Below, one piece after another: positions 9,063 through 18,062 of a stretch of 64,000 nucleotides of DNA. The stretch is from contig NZ_BNJJ01000017.1 of assembly GCF_016587435.1 (NCBI RefSeq), forward strand, positions 1-64,000, given 5' to 3'. Numbering within the stretch: the stretch's first letter is position 1; every line of letters starts with the position of its first letter. This stretch comes from Dictyobacter formicarum. Lineage in GTDB: Bacteria; Chloroflexota; Ktedonobacteria; Ktedonobacterales; Ktedonobacteraceae. Under the pieces are notes generated by a model. That model did no database searches and was not told the DNA's origin. It worked only from the letters and a program-made list of their open reading frames with translations. The position numbers and the translations under genes were made by a program.

Positions 9063-9532
9063 GCATTGTCTCTTTTCTTATATTTCCAGCCTTCCCGAGA
9101 TGTCATCTGCCGCTTAGTGCAGGCATACTGTAACTTTGACCGAATACATTCGCACCTTCACTGCAGATCAGCCAGGGCGACTCCTTTTTTCCGCACGACA
9201 TATCTCTATCTGGTTATATGTCGCCTGTCTGAAGCCAACTCTGCACTATTCTGCGAAGTCATATTAACATAAATTGTTTAACCCCTGCAAGATAAAACCG
9301 CCCGCTTCGCCATGCAAACCAGCGTCGCGGCCTGTTTATTGCATTGCCGGCCCTTGTTTTAGTACTTTTTTGCTAGTTTTTTCCCTGCTGCTGATTGCTC
9401 CCGATCAAGATTACCTCTAGCTTTTCGCGCTTCTAGCGCGTAATATTGGAACAGACAGTGGCTATGCATATGTAGCTATTTATATCGCCATTGCCAGCAA
9501 CCTGCGGCCCATTTGAAATAGGAAGGTTTGTC
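9063..9532. other. divergent intergenic region
   Basis: This 470-bp gap separates the kinase operon (minus) from the BTAD regulator (plus), so it must hold both promoters. The stretch 9200-9420 is AT-rich, but I cannot identify convincing -35/-10 pairs, hairpins or repeats. No coding signal was seen. Confidence 0.5.
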
Positions 9533-12500
9533 GTGGCTGTGACCTTGCAGATATCTTTGTTTGGTGAGGCTCGTTTTTTGTGGGAAGGAGCGCCAATCGT
9601 GCTGGCGCACGCGCCGCGCGTGCAGTCTGTTCTGGTATATTTGTTGTTGCACCGAGACATGCCTCAGTCGCGCTCTCAACTGGCTTTTCTGCTCTGGCCT
9701 GATACCAGTGAGGTCCAGGCCTACTCGAATTTACGTAAGGTGTTGCACCAGTTGCGCCAGCTCTTGCCCGCGGCTGATCGATTGCTGGTGGTAGATCGCC
9801 ACAGTGTACAGTGGCGGCCGCAGGCAGAGCTATCCTGGATGCTGGATGTGCAGGATTTTGAGCAGATGCTGACGCAGGCCGAACAGGCTGCTGTCACGGT
9901 GGATAAGCAGCAGGCGCTGACGCATGCCGTCCAGCTCTATCGTGGCGATTTTTTTGCTGGCTCCTATGAGGAATGGGTCTTGCAGGAGCGAGATCGCTTG
10001 CGCCAGCTCTACCTGGAGGCTGTCGGGCGTCTGACAACCTTGTTGGAGGAGGGGCGCGATTATGCTGCGGCCCTGAAGCTGTGCCAGCGCTTGCAACGCT
10101 ATGATCCTTTACGGGAGGCTACGTATCGCCAGTTGATGCGCCTGTATGCGTTGCAAGGAGATCGCGCGGCCGCCCTGCGCACTTACCATACTTGTGCGAC
10201 GACCCTGGAGCATGAGCTGGGCGTTGAGCCAGCCGAGAGCACCCGGCATATATATGAATCACTGCTGCAGATGGAGACACCTGCCCCTACCAGAACGTCG
10301 GCCCTGGCTGGTCGCAGCGGTGAGGCTCCGCTGCTGGGCCGTAAGCGTGAGTGGGGACAGTTGCAGGCGGCCTGGCATCAAGCTCTCAAGGGCCGGCCAC
10401 AGATCGTGATTGTATCGGGGGAGGCCGGCATTGGTAAGACGCGCCTGGCCGATGAAATGCTGGCCTGGGTGAGCCGACAGGGGATGTCCACGGTCCGCGC
10501 GGCTTGCTATGCGACCGATGGTGAGATGGCTTATGCTCCGGTGGCCACGTGGCTGCGCTCCGAGCATGTCCAGGTACAGCTGGAGACGCTGGATGAGCTC
10601 TGGCTAACAGAGATTGCGCGCTTGTTGCCCGATATTTTGACGCGCCATGCCGCTTTGCGGCGCCCCGGACTGATGCGCGAGGGCTGGCAGCGCCAGCAGT
10701 TTTTTGAGTCCTTGCTCCATGCCATCATTCAACCTGGGGAGCAGGCGCGCCCCTTGCTTTTATTGCTCGACGACCTGCAATGGTGTGATCATGAGACCCT
10801 GGAGTGGTTGCATTATGTGCTCCGCTTCCAGTATGCGCAGCCTGCCAGCTTTCTGCTGCTCGGCACTGTCCGCGCCGAAGAAGTCCAGGTCGGGCATCCA
10901 TTGACCACTTTTCTGGCCGCTTTGCAGCGCGACGGTCTGGTGACCGAGCTTCCTCTGGGTCCTCTGGAGGATAGCGAGATTGCCGCCCTGGCGGGGCACA
11001 TCGCGGGACAGCAACTGGCCGCTCCGCTCTTTAACGATCTGTTACAGCAGACGGAGGGTAATCCGCTGTTTGTGGTTGAGATGGTACGGGCCGGCCTGCT
11101 GGCAGCGACCAGGGATAGCAGCGCGGCAACTCCCGGGCCGAGGGTCCTACCGTTGCTGGCCCATACTGCCTCCAGCCTGCCCCAAAAGGTCCAGACCATT
11201 TTGAGCATGCGGCTGGAGCAACTCTCATCTACGGCCCGTGAACTGGCGTCCCTGGCCGCTGTCATCGGCCGCAAGTTTGATTTTGATATTCTGGCCCAGG
11301 CCAGTAACCAGGACGAAGATGCGGTTGTCACCAGCCTGGATGAGCTCTGGCAGCGGCGCATTGTGCGTGAGCAGGCAGATGAGAGCTATGATTTTAGCCA
11401 TGAGAAGCTGCGCCAGCAGGCCTATGACTCGCTCAGCGCAATCCATCGTCGCCAGCTGCATCGGCGTGTCGCTGAAGCCTTTGTGACCCTCTATGCAGAC
11501 GACCTGGATAGCGTCAGCCAGCATATTGCTGCCCACTACGAGCGGGCCGGCCAACCTGCCAGAGCCATTCCTTATTATATGAGGGCCGGTAATATAGCTG
11601 CCAGTATGTATGCCAATGAGGATGCGATCGTGCTCTATCAGCAGGCCATCGACTTATATGAACAAACCAATGGGAAGCGCTCTGGCGCGGATCAGTCGTG
11701 GGAGTTGCTGGCTACATTGCTGGAGCGGCAAGGTAATCTGCTGGGTACCCTGGGACGACCGGAGGAGGAGCGCGCGGCCTATCAGCGGGCCCTGCTCGCT
11801 GTGCCTGAGCAGGCTATGCGCCTGCGCGCTCGCCTCCAACGCAGCATCGCTAAGACCTGGCAATATCCTGCGCAGCGCCAGCAATTACTGGCTGACTTTA
11901 ATGCAGCTGAGCGCCTGCTGGAGCAGGACCCCGATCAGTCTAGCCTGGAATGGCAGCGTGAGTGGATCTCATTTCAGCTCGATAAGCTCTTGCCGCTGCA
12001 GGTTCATCCTCTGTCAGGTAGTGAGATGGCGGCCTTGATCACGCGTATGCGTCCAGTTGTAGAACAGGCAGGCGCCGAGGAGCAGCGGGCGCAGTTTGAG
12101 CTCAGCGCCGCCACTACTCAATTAGTGCAGGAACACTACCAGGCTTCCGCTGCTACCTTGACTCTCTTTCGCCAGGCCGTCCAGGCTGTGGAACAGGCCA
12201 ACCTATCGCGCCTGTTGGGCTTCGCCCAATTTGGGTTTGGGACCAGCCTGCTCTACGCTGGACAACTGGACGAGGCCGAACAGCAATTGCAGGCGGCTAT
12301 GCGGTCCTCGCAGAAAGTGGTAAATGCGCGGCTCTACCACCGTTGTCGTTTATTTCTGGCCTATGTAGCCCGCCAGCGTGGTCAGGTAGAGGTGGTGCGC
12401 GAACTGGTGTCCTCCGCCCAGGAGGTCTCGGGTATTGCTTTTGCGCGTATGCATACAGCCCACCAGGCGTGGCTGGCCTGGCGCGATGGCGATCTGGAGC

Positions 12501-12796
12501 AGGCTGAGTCCTCTGCGCGCAGCGCGCTGGAACAATGGCGGCAGATGCATCCCATCAATCCTTTTCAATGGACCGCCCTGGGCCCCCTGCTAGGGATCTA
12601 TCTGCAGCAGGAGCGTCTGCCCGAGGCGATCGTCTGTGTGCAGGCCATGCTGGAGCCGACGCAACAGCAGCCACCAGCCGCCCTGCGCGACCTGTTTGCG
12701 GACGCCGTTCGATCCTGGCAGGAGCAACAACCTGAGCGGGCCCGCGAACTCCTCCAACAATCCCTTCCCCTCGCCCGCCAGCAAGGATATGTATGA
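9533..12796 (+). CDS. BTAD-domain transcriptional regulator with AAA/STAND ATPase
   Basis: The GTG at 9533 has AGGAAGG six bases upstream; the longer TTG frame at 9491 has none, so the protein is 1087 residues. An OmpR-like winged helix (about 1-90, with RVQSVLVYLLLH and QLAFLLWPDTSEVQAYSNLRK) leads into a bacterial transcriptional activation domain (about 99-246, ending EHELGVEP). An ATPase follows with Walker A GEAGIGKTRLADE near 296 and Walker B LLLLLDDLQW near 407. The rest is helical TPR-like repeat. The order matches AfsR/SARP-like and LAL-type STAND activators that sense a signal through the repeats. No LuxR-type helix-turn-helix is present at the C-terminus. It is a single gene, divergent from the kinase operon. 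Confidence 0.9.
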   Translation: MAVTLQISLFGEARFLWEGAPIVLAHAPRVQSVLVYLLLHRDMPQSRSQLAFLLWPDTSEVQAYSNLRKVLHQLRQLLPAADRLLVVDRHSVQWRPQAELSWMLDVQDFEQMLTQAEQAAVTVDKQQALTHAVQLYRGDFFAGSYEEWVLQERDRLRQLYLEAVGRLTTLLEEGRDYAAALKLCQRLQRYDPLREATYRQLMRLYALQGDRAAALRTYHTCATTLEHELGVEPAESTRHIYESLLQMETPAPTRTSALAGRSGEAPLLGRKREWGQLQAAWHQALKGRPQIVIVSGEAGIGKTRLADEMLAWVSRQGMSTVRAACYATDGEMAYAPVATWLRSEHVQVQLETLDELWLTEIARLLPDILTRHAALRRPGLMREGWQRQQFFESLLHAIIQPGEQARPLLLLLDDLQWCDHETLEWLHYVLRFQYAQPASFLLLGTVRAEEVQVGHPLTTFLAALQRDGLVTELPLGPLEDSEIAALAGHIAGQQLAAPLFNDLLQQTEGNPLFVVEMVRAGLLAATRDSSAATPGPRVLPLLAHTASSLPQKVQTILSMRLEQLSSTARELASLAAVIGRKFDFDILAQASNQDEDAVVTSLDELWQRRIVREQADESYDFSHEKLRQQAYDSLSAIHRRQLHRRVAEAFVTLYADDLDSVSQHIAAHYERAGQPARAIPYYMRAGNIAASMYANEDAIVLYQQAIDLYEQTNGKRSGADQSWELLATLLERQGNLLGTLGRPEEERAAYQRALLAVPEQAMRLRARLQRSIAKTWQYPAQRQQLLADFNAAERLLEQDPDQSSLEWQREWISFQLDKLLPLQVHPLSGSEMAALITRMRPVVEQAGAEEQRAQFELSAATTQLVQEHYQASAATLTLFRQAVQAVEQANLSRLLGFAQFGFGTSLLYAGQLDEAEQQLQAAMRSSQKVVNARLYHRCRLFLAYVARQRGQVEVVRELVSSAQEVSGIAFARMHTAHQAWLAWRDGDLEQAESSARSALEQWRQMHPINPFQWTALGPLLGIYLQQERLPEAIVCVQAMLEPTQQQPPAALRDLFADAVRSWQEQQPERARELLQQSLPLARQQGYV

Positions 12797-12817
12797 GACG
12801 CGGAAACACGACGCGTA

Positions 12818-12960
12818 TAGGTTCGGAGCTTGCCTCCGATTGTCGCCCTCCGCAGGAGCGGCGACCGGTACCCACACGCTATCTTCCCTTCTATACGGTA
12901 TCGTATTCAAAGGAACGTTATAATGGGGCGAGGGGTAATCGGAGGCAAGCTCCGAATCTA
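12818..12960. repeat. REPIN-like inverted hairpin element
   Basis: The left hairpin CGGAG-CTTGC-CTCCG (12824-12838) and the right inverted copy CGGAG-GCAAG-CTCCG (12940-12954) bound a 143-bp element between two convergent genes. Next to the left hairpin is GTCGCC...GGCGAC with a nested CTCC/GGAG. The right half holds TTCAAAGGAACGTTAT, also found inverted at 41915-41930. Confidence 0.75.
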
Positions 12961-12963
12961 TTG

Positions 12964-14520
12964 TTAATCGGGAAAATTTCCTGTTGCGCGCCCGATACTG
13001 TAGGGGGTTGAGATGTCATACATGACCATCATGTCCATGCCCCAGTTGGCGTGCAGCAGATTATGGCAGTGTAGCATCCAGATGCCAGGATTGTTGGCGA
13101 GAAAGGCGATATCGTAACTGTCGTGCGGCTGGATATTGATCGTATCCAGGTGTATCGGACTGCCGGTCAGGGCGTGCCCGTTATGGGTCAGGACCGTAAA
13201 GACGTGGCCATGCAGGTGGATGGGATGGATGAGGTCACTCTGGTTGTCCAGATGCATCTTAACCAGTTGCCCCTCCTTGAGCATGATCATGCCAGTCTGC
13301 GGAAACACCTTTCCATTCAGTGTGTACACCATTCCCATGCGCCCCAGGGAGTCGCCCATATGATTATTTAAGGTGATGCCATAGTTGACATCGAAATGGC
13401 TTTTAGTCGTAATGGGATCAGGGGCTGGTTGCCCATACGTATCCAGGTTGAACCAGTGTGTGCTGACCGCTGGCAACTTTCCCGGGACCGTTCCCTGTCC
13501 AAGGACCACAGCGGGAGCTGACTGATATTGCCGGTTGTTGGCCGAGGTGACCAGGGTTACCGCGCCGGTTCTGGGCATCTGGAAGCGCAGATCGTAGCGC
13601 TGGGCCGCTCCAATTGGCAGCGGGGTCTGGTTCAGCCACTGGGGCGCATTCACATCATGCCCATCCAGAGCCGCTACCATAAAGGGAGCGCCCAGGAGCG
13701 TCACCGTATGCTGGTCGCTAGACGAGTTCAGCACCCGCAGGCGCACCCATTGTCCCGCTCGGGCGTTAGTCTTCACGGTCCCGGTCGTCGTATTGATGGC
13801 CAGCAGCGTCTGATTGTTGGCCCCATTCCAATCGTGCAATGTTACGCTGCTATCCACATCATCATGCACCTGCGGGCTGGCTGGATCAACGATCAACATG
13901 CCATACAGGCCTCCCGTGGTTTCGGTATAACTAAACTGGTGCGAGTGATACCAGTATGTACCGGCATCCTTAGCCAGGAAGCGATAGGTGTAGGACTGGC
14001 CCGGCTTGACCGCATTCTGGGTTACGCCAGCCACGCCATCGTCGGCATTCGGTACACTGACGCCATGCCAATGGATCGTCACGCCAAACGAGAGATGATT
14101 GATCAGCGTCACCACCACCATGTCCCCTTGCCGTACCCGTAGCGTTGGTCCGGGCGCGCTCCCATTAAAGGTCCAGGCCTGCACCGGCGCGCCATGGTCC
14201 AGCGCCAGACTGGCCGCTTCAGCTGTGAGCGTAAAATGCTTCTCTGGCGCTGTCGAGTGGGTTGCCTGCAGATCGGTCACCGAGATTGGCGCACCCGGCA
14301 TTCCCATATTCAGCGCCTGCGGCACCTCTGCACCAGTCGGTAGCTCAGGAGCCTTCAGAGGTACACTGGCTGCTGGTGGATTGGGCGGACCGGCCTCAGG
14401 ACGTTTCAGCACAAAGGTGTCCAGGAAGCCCATCAAGACCAGCAAGCAGGCAATTGCGACAAAGACACAGATGACTGGAATATTTCTTTTCTTCTTTTCC
14501 TCTAATAGAGTACGTTGCAT
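12964..14520 (-). CDS. multicopper oxidase
   Basis: The chosen ATG at 14520 gives 518 residues; an upstream start at 14610 would overlap the neighbouring gene by 46 bp and looks less likely. After a basic start and one membrane segment (NIPVICVFVAIACLLVLMGF) come cupredoxin domains with all four copper-binding motifs: HWHG and YHSH in the first domain, HPIHLHGH and HCHNLLHANWGMDM in the last. The HCHxxxH triad supplies the type 1 and type 3 sites, with a Met as likely axial ligand. Family members oxidise metals, phenols or copper. The protein is probably anchored with its active part outside. The cupredoxin gene 44 bp upstream on the same strand suggests an electron-transfer partner. Confidence 0.92.
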   Translation of the reverse strand: MQRTLLEEKKKRNIPVICVFVAIACLLVLMGFLDTFVLKRPEAGPPNPPAASVPLKAPELPTGAEVPQALNMGMPGAPISVTDLQATHSTAPEKHFTLTAEAASLALDHGAPVQAWTFNGSAPGPTLRVRQGDMVVVTLINHLSFGVTIHWHGVSVPNADDGVAGVTQNAVKPGQSYTYRFLAKDAGTYWYHSHQFSYTETTGGLYGMLIVDPASPQVHDDVDSSVTLHDWNGANNQTLLAINTTTGTVKTNARAGQWVRLRVLNSSSDQHTVTLLGAPFMVAALDGHDVNAPQWLNQTPLPIGAAQRYDLRFQMPRTGAVTLVTSANNRQYQSAPAVVLGQGTVPGKLPAVSTHWFNLDTYGQPAPDPITTKSHFDVNYGITLNNHMGDSLGRMGMVYTLNGKVFPQTGMIMLKEGQLVKMHLDNQSDLIHPIHLHGHVFTVLTHNGHALTGSPIHLDTINIQPHDSYDIAFLANNPGIWMLHCHNLLHANWGMDMMVMYDISTPYSIGRATGNFPD

Positions 14521-14564
14521 TTTTCTATATCTTTCATCATTATGTCGTATAGCTATTGCAGTAT

Positions 14565-15407
14565 TTATTTTACTGTGATCGTGAGCACCATGCCGGAATG
14601 CAGCGAACAATAGATGTGGTATGTGCCGGCCGTATTGAATGGTCCTATCTCAACGCTATTGCCGGTAATGTCCAGATTATTGACTGTAGGCGCCCCTGCG
14701 ACCTTCTCGCTCTGGGGTTGACCATTAACCCAGCTACCATTGGAGAGGGTGTGGTGGAACGAGCCATCATCGACCAGTTTCAGCTTGCTGCCTTTGCTCA
14801 CAGTGATCGTTGCTGGCGAGAAGTTACTGATGCCCATATGTGCGGTCGCTTCGCCGTTGGTTGTGGTACTGCTGCTCGCAGCGGCGGGGGGCTGGACCAG
14901 TGCTCCGCACAGCAACATACCTGCCAGAATGCCTAGCGCTCCGGTCAGGGTGGCAGGGAACCAGGGCAGGGAGCGCCGTGGGCGCTGCACGTAGTTCTGG
15001 ACCAGAGCCGCGCTGCTGGCTGCACAGGCCAATAGTGTATTGCCAACCATCAATACTATAACTACAAACAATATATAAGAGATCCACGGCTGGGTCGTTC
15101 CCTCAGCATCTTTGGGGTGCATAAGATGGAAGACCGGGAACGGCACGTTTATCAGCAGGACATACAGGAAGACGCCGCTGATCAGGGCCGACAGCGCGGG
15201 TGCCCAGCGAATGCCAGTTGTCAGAAAGGCCGCGATGAGCAGCAGAAGCGCCGCGATAAACAGCAGGGAGATCGATAGCAACGACATCAAGCCGCATACC
15301 ACGGTCAGAATGAGCAGCGTCGTCACCGCTGTCTTACCCAGAGGCGATAGTGGCTGACGCAAGAACAGACGTTTCCAGATAGCCGTCTGGTGAACCATCG
15401 TATCCAT
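14565..15407 (-). CDS. membrane-anchored cupredoxin (plastocyanin-like)
   Basis: The start MDTMVHQTAIWKRL at 15407 has GAGGA five bases upstream and gives 280 residues. The N-terminal 140 residues contain about five membrane helices. After a helix ending in GMLLCGALVQPP comes an extracellular Ser/Thr linker and a copper domain: NFSPATITVSKGSKLKLVDDG, then FHHTLSNG (His ligand) and the C-terminal YCSLHSGM (Cys, His and Met ligands). This is a complete type 1 copper site. Fusion of a cupredoxin to a multi-helix anchor beside a multicopper oxidase suggests a surface copper redox pair. Function is inferred from the domain. Confidence 0.85.
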   Translation of the reverse strand: MDTMVHQTAIWKRLFLRQPLSPLGKTAVTTLLILTVVCGLMSLLSISLLFIAALLLLIAAFLTTGIRWAPALSALISGVFLYVLLINVPFPVFHLMHPKDAEGTTQPWISYILFVVIVLMVGNTLLACAASSAALVQNYVQRPRRSLPWFPATLTGALGILAGMLLCGALVQPPAAASSSTTTNGEATAHMGISNFSPATITVSKGSKLKLVDDGSFHHTLSNGSWVNGQPQSEKVAGAPTVNNLDITGNSVEIGPFNTAGTYHIYCSLHSGMVLTITVK

Positions 15408-15451
15408 AAAAATCCTCATCATTTTTAGCAAGCACATGACTGCTTGTGTCC

Positions 15452-15700
15452 TTACAGACCAGGTTCCTGTCGGTCAGGTAGTTCAGCTTCCACCAGTTTT
15501 TCAAGGTTAGATAGAGCCGCGGCATCCTGCAGCATACTTTGCAGTAGCGGGGCCAGCGCCTGCCACTGGCGAAAGTAGCGCACATCGTTTCCCGTCACTA
15601 GCTGCACCTTGCCGCGCCACTCTACCTGTCCACCTCCCACCTCCTCCTGCCACACACGCAGCGTAAACAAATGCGACCTGAATTGCTGAGAAGGCTCCAT
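15452..15700 (-). CDS. small conserved-looking hypothetical protein
   Basis: The ORF of 82 residues starts at an ATG (15700) with GGAG seven to eight bases upstream. It reads FTLRVWQEEVGGGQVEWRGKVQ followed by YFRQWQALAPLLQSML, a strand-rich front and helical back with invariant-looking tryptophans. This composition resembles short proteins frequent in Ktedonobacteria, but I cannot name a function. It lies 44 bp upstream of the cupredoxin gene on the same strand, so it may be the first gene of that operon. Confidence 0.55.
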   Translation of the reverse strand: MEPSQQFRSHLFTLRVWQEEVGGGQVEWRGKVQLVTGNDVRYFRQWQALAPLLQSMLQDAAALSNLEKLVEAELPDRQEPGL

Positions 15701-16073
15701 CGATCTCCATCCTCTCTCCTGGCAGAAACCACCAGCACCAACAAGATCCACTCATTGATCTCATGCTATTCATTTGGATGAGCGCAGCCGCCTGGGTGGC
15801 CATTCCTTTCCCTGGAAACTGAGCCATTTCAACCGATAAACTGTGGCGGCGGAGCTAGCCGCGTCCAGGCGGCGTTTCCAAATGCTTTTTATAGCATGTC
15901 AGGATTGTAATTCAACGTGCGTTTCTCAAACGTTCCTCCAGACGTTCCTCCGGCTGACGATAGATCTCCGTACTGCCGAAGAAGCGTTCCTCCATCAGGA
16001 TTGAAACAGGTGTGAGAATTGTATAATTGTCGTATAGAGAATGTGCTTGAATTTGCTTTAAAAGGAGAAAAAA
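15701..16073. other. intergenic region without recognised feature
   Basis: This divergent gap holds promoters for the gene at 15700 (minus) and the nucleotidyltransferase (plus). A GAACGTTCCTCC motif occurs near 15930-15950 and again near 15985, which may be part of a short repeat. No gene or clear hairpin was seen. Confidence 0.4.
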
Positions 16074-16703
16074 ATGGCTGACGAGGCAAATCAGTTTGGG
16101 CGCTGGCAACCATGGGGACCGCATGAAGTGGCGCAACTCTTTGCCGCTGTGACGGTTCCCTGGTGGATTGCCGGGGGATGGGCGTTAGATCTTTTTGTGG
16201 GAGAGCAGACGCGTGAGCATGACGATATCGATGTGCAGTTCTTGCGTCGTGATCAACAGGCTGTGCGCTCTATTTTTGGGGATTGGGATATGCAGGAGGC
16301 GCATCCGGGGTCTTCGCTTACCTGGCCGTTTCGTACGTGGGAGCTGACCAGACCTTTGCCCCGGGAGGTGCACGATATCTGGTGTCGTCCTACTCCTACT
16401 GCTCCCTGGGCTTTGCAGTTGATGGTGGCGGATAGCGCCACCGGGCGCTGGCTATTCCGGCGTGACGAGCGTATTCATCGTCCACTTACCATTATCGGGT
16501 GTCGTAGCGCTGATGGCTTTCCTTATATTGCGCCAGAAATCCAACTATTATATAAAGCTAAAGCTCTACGTTCCAAAGATGAAGCGGATTTCGATAGAGT
16601 GCTGCCATATCTGGATACTGCTCGTCGTCACTGGCTGCAACAGGCCCTGCAAATGGTGCAGCCTGGCCATCCCTGGCTGGGCAGATTAGAAGCTGGTATG
16701 TAA
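16074..16703 (+). CDS. nucleotidyltransferase, aminoglycoside-type
   Basis: This 209-residue protein carries the polymerase-beta-like nucleotidyltransferase core GGWALDLFVGEQTREHDDIDV, with the paired Asp residues that bind metal, at residues 38-58. This layout is that of the ANT(2'')/Lnu type of stand-alone transferases, many of which modify antibiotics. Environmental members often have unknown substrates. The ATG has a strong AAAGGAG site. It overlaps the convergent downstream gene by 18 bp. Resistance is possible but not shown by the sequence. Confidence 0.8.
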   Translation: MADEANQFGRWQPWGPHEVAQLFAAVTVPWWIAGGWALDLFVGEQTREHDDIDVQFLRRDQQAVRSIFGDWDMQEAHPGSSLTWPFRTWELTRPLPREVHDIWCRPTPTAPWALQLMVADSATGRWLFRRDERIHRPLTIIGCRSADGFPYIAPEIQLLYKAKALRSKDEADFDRVLPYLDTARRHWLQQALQMVQPGHPWLGRLEAGM

Positions 16704-17291
16704 TTGATTTATTGCATTCTTCTGACCCAAAAAAAGAAAAAATGTCTGTTGCATATAGCCTATGCTGTACCAATAAGTGAACGAGTCACGGTACATCATT
16801 TTTTCATTGATGGCAATACCTGGATGGCGGAAGAAGCGTCCAGCAGCAATATTTCCGCGTTCCCAGATCAGCGAAAAAGGTTCGTAATGACCCATGTTTT
16901 TCATATAGCGCTGATAGTCTTCTTGTCCTTGCTGGCGAGCAGTTGTATAAATAGCTTGTAGCGGAAACGCCAGGTCTTGTTCTGGTTTGAATAGCTCCTG
17001 TACTGCTTGTAGCCATTGTTCATTGCAATGCTGATAATATGATGGAGAGCAATGTGTCAAGCTCTTATAAATTTCTAGTAGTGCAACATAGCGTTTCTTG
17101 CGATGTCTCCGGTGTCTTTGTTCGATAACTTGCAAACAGTGCTGCGCACAAATTGTAGAGCTCCAGTGCTCTGGATAGGCAATATTGGGATGAATATAGG
17201 GCCAGCACCAGGCGCATTGTTCTTGTGGAGCAGCTACCGGACTATACATACTAAAATCTATATAAATAGATTGCGGATCACATTCCGCCAT
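16686..17291 (-). CDS. hypothetical Cys-rich protein
   Basis: The ATG at 17291 is preceded by AAAGGAGG, an unusually strong ribosome site, so translation is likely. The 201-residue product has a CAWC pair (Cys26, Cys29) and a further Cys48/Cys52 with nearby His, resembling a zinc-binding N-terminal module. A basic helix, QRHRRHRKKR, follows. The remaining part is rich in aromatic residues. I do not recognise the family. The 3' end overlaps the convergent nucleotidyltransferase gene. Confidence 0.6.
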   Translation of the reverse strand: MAECDPQSIYIDFSMYSPVAAPQEQCAWCWPYIHPNIAYPEHWSSTICAQHCLQVIEQRHRRHRKKRYVALLEIYKSLTHCSPSYYQHCNEQWLQAVQELFKPEQDLAFPLQAIYTTARQQGQEDYQRYMKNMGHYEPFSLIWERGNIAAGRFFRHPGIAINEKMMYRDSFTYWYSIGYMQQTFFLFLGQKNAINQLHTSF

Positions 17292-17717
17292 TTATTGCCT
17301 CCTTTCAATTTGACTTTCAATTCATTTCCTGGCAAAAAAGTCAGGCGAGCTGTTTTAATATTATATCTATTTCTTTTATAGTGTGTCAATCTAATTGATT
17401 ATTACTTTGTCTTGTAACGAAGGTTATTGAAGCGAGTTACAGGCAAACTCAACTTAAGGTTAAGAATGCTAGAATACAAAGTAATAGCCAGTGCAGGATG
17501 AGCCGCAGACTACCTCATCCACCCATCAGAAAAACACATATTTTCTACACAGAGTTTCTCTGATTAGTATACGAGAAGTGGGCAGGAATGGACACGCCGC
17601 TTATTGAATAGATTGATTGGTTGAGCAATAGTATAGTTGACTTAGCCATCAAAAGTCAATCGTTCTGCTGGCAGAGCTTTTATCTTTAGTAAAGATGCTC
17701 TGCCATAAGCTAGGAAA

Positions 17718-17738
17718 ATTTATCGTTTAACGATAAAT
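17718..17738. promoter_or_regulatory. perfect 21-bp operator-like palindrome
   Basis: ATTTATCGTT and AACGATAAAT are perfect 10-bp arms around a single T. The size and A/T-rich, CG-centred sequence resemble a TetR or ArsR-type operator. No intact gene starts next to it, so its partner may have been lost. Confidence 0.4.
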
Positions 17739-18006
17739 CGTGTCATCATGAGGGGGTTGCACAGACAGAATTTGTGCAATTTATATAATATATGTATGAT
17801 GCCAGGCCCCATGTATTCAATCGGACTACTCTGAGCGTTTAATACTTCTGCCGAGCACAAGAGGGGCGCACTGGCCAGGACGATATCACATACCCCGGCA
17901 CTGCGAAAGAGATCAACCCCGGATTCACTGGCTGCGTAGCGACAAAACGCAAGTGGTTTGTCGCTACGTGGGAGCCGCTCCTGTGGAGCTCAAAAGAGGT
18001 TTTTTT

Positions 18007-18051
18007 ATATTGGTGCAAAACATGCACAATGCGCATGTTTTGCACCAATAT
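18007..18051. repeat. 19-bp perfect hairpin downstream of dinB-like gene
   Basis: ATATTGGTGCAAAACATGC (18007-18025) pairs perfectly with GCATGTTTTGCACCAATAT (18033-18051) across a 7-nt loop. It starts 12 bp beyond the stop codon of the minus-strand DinB-like gene and could end its transcript. It shares a GTGCA-AAA core with the hairpins at 52243 and 60762. Confidence 0.75.
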
Positions 18052-18062
18052 ATTCTCAATCT

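Larger units (their letters stand above)
17292..18062. other. long non-coding stretch with several hairpins
   Basis: There is no convincing gene in 771 bp. Besides the operator and the long hairpin listed separately, it contains TGGCAGAGC/GCTCTGCCA (17669-17705, with an inner ATCTTTA/TAAAGAT), GTAGCGACAAA/TTTGTCGCTAC (17936-17967) and TTGCACA/TGTGCAA near 17757-17780. The density of inverted repeats suggests remains of regulatory regions and small mobile repeats. Confidence 0.5.

Noticed and set aside
9491..9532. Upstream TTG start of the BTAD regulator
   Set aside because: No ribosome site at 9491, whereas GTG 9533 has AGGAAGG at the right distance and gives the usual family N-terminus.
17839..18048. 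69-codon ORF on the minus strand
   Set aside because: It lies across two hairpins and has no ribosome site; its sequence reflects the inverted repeats.
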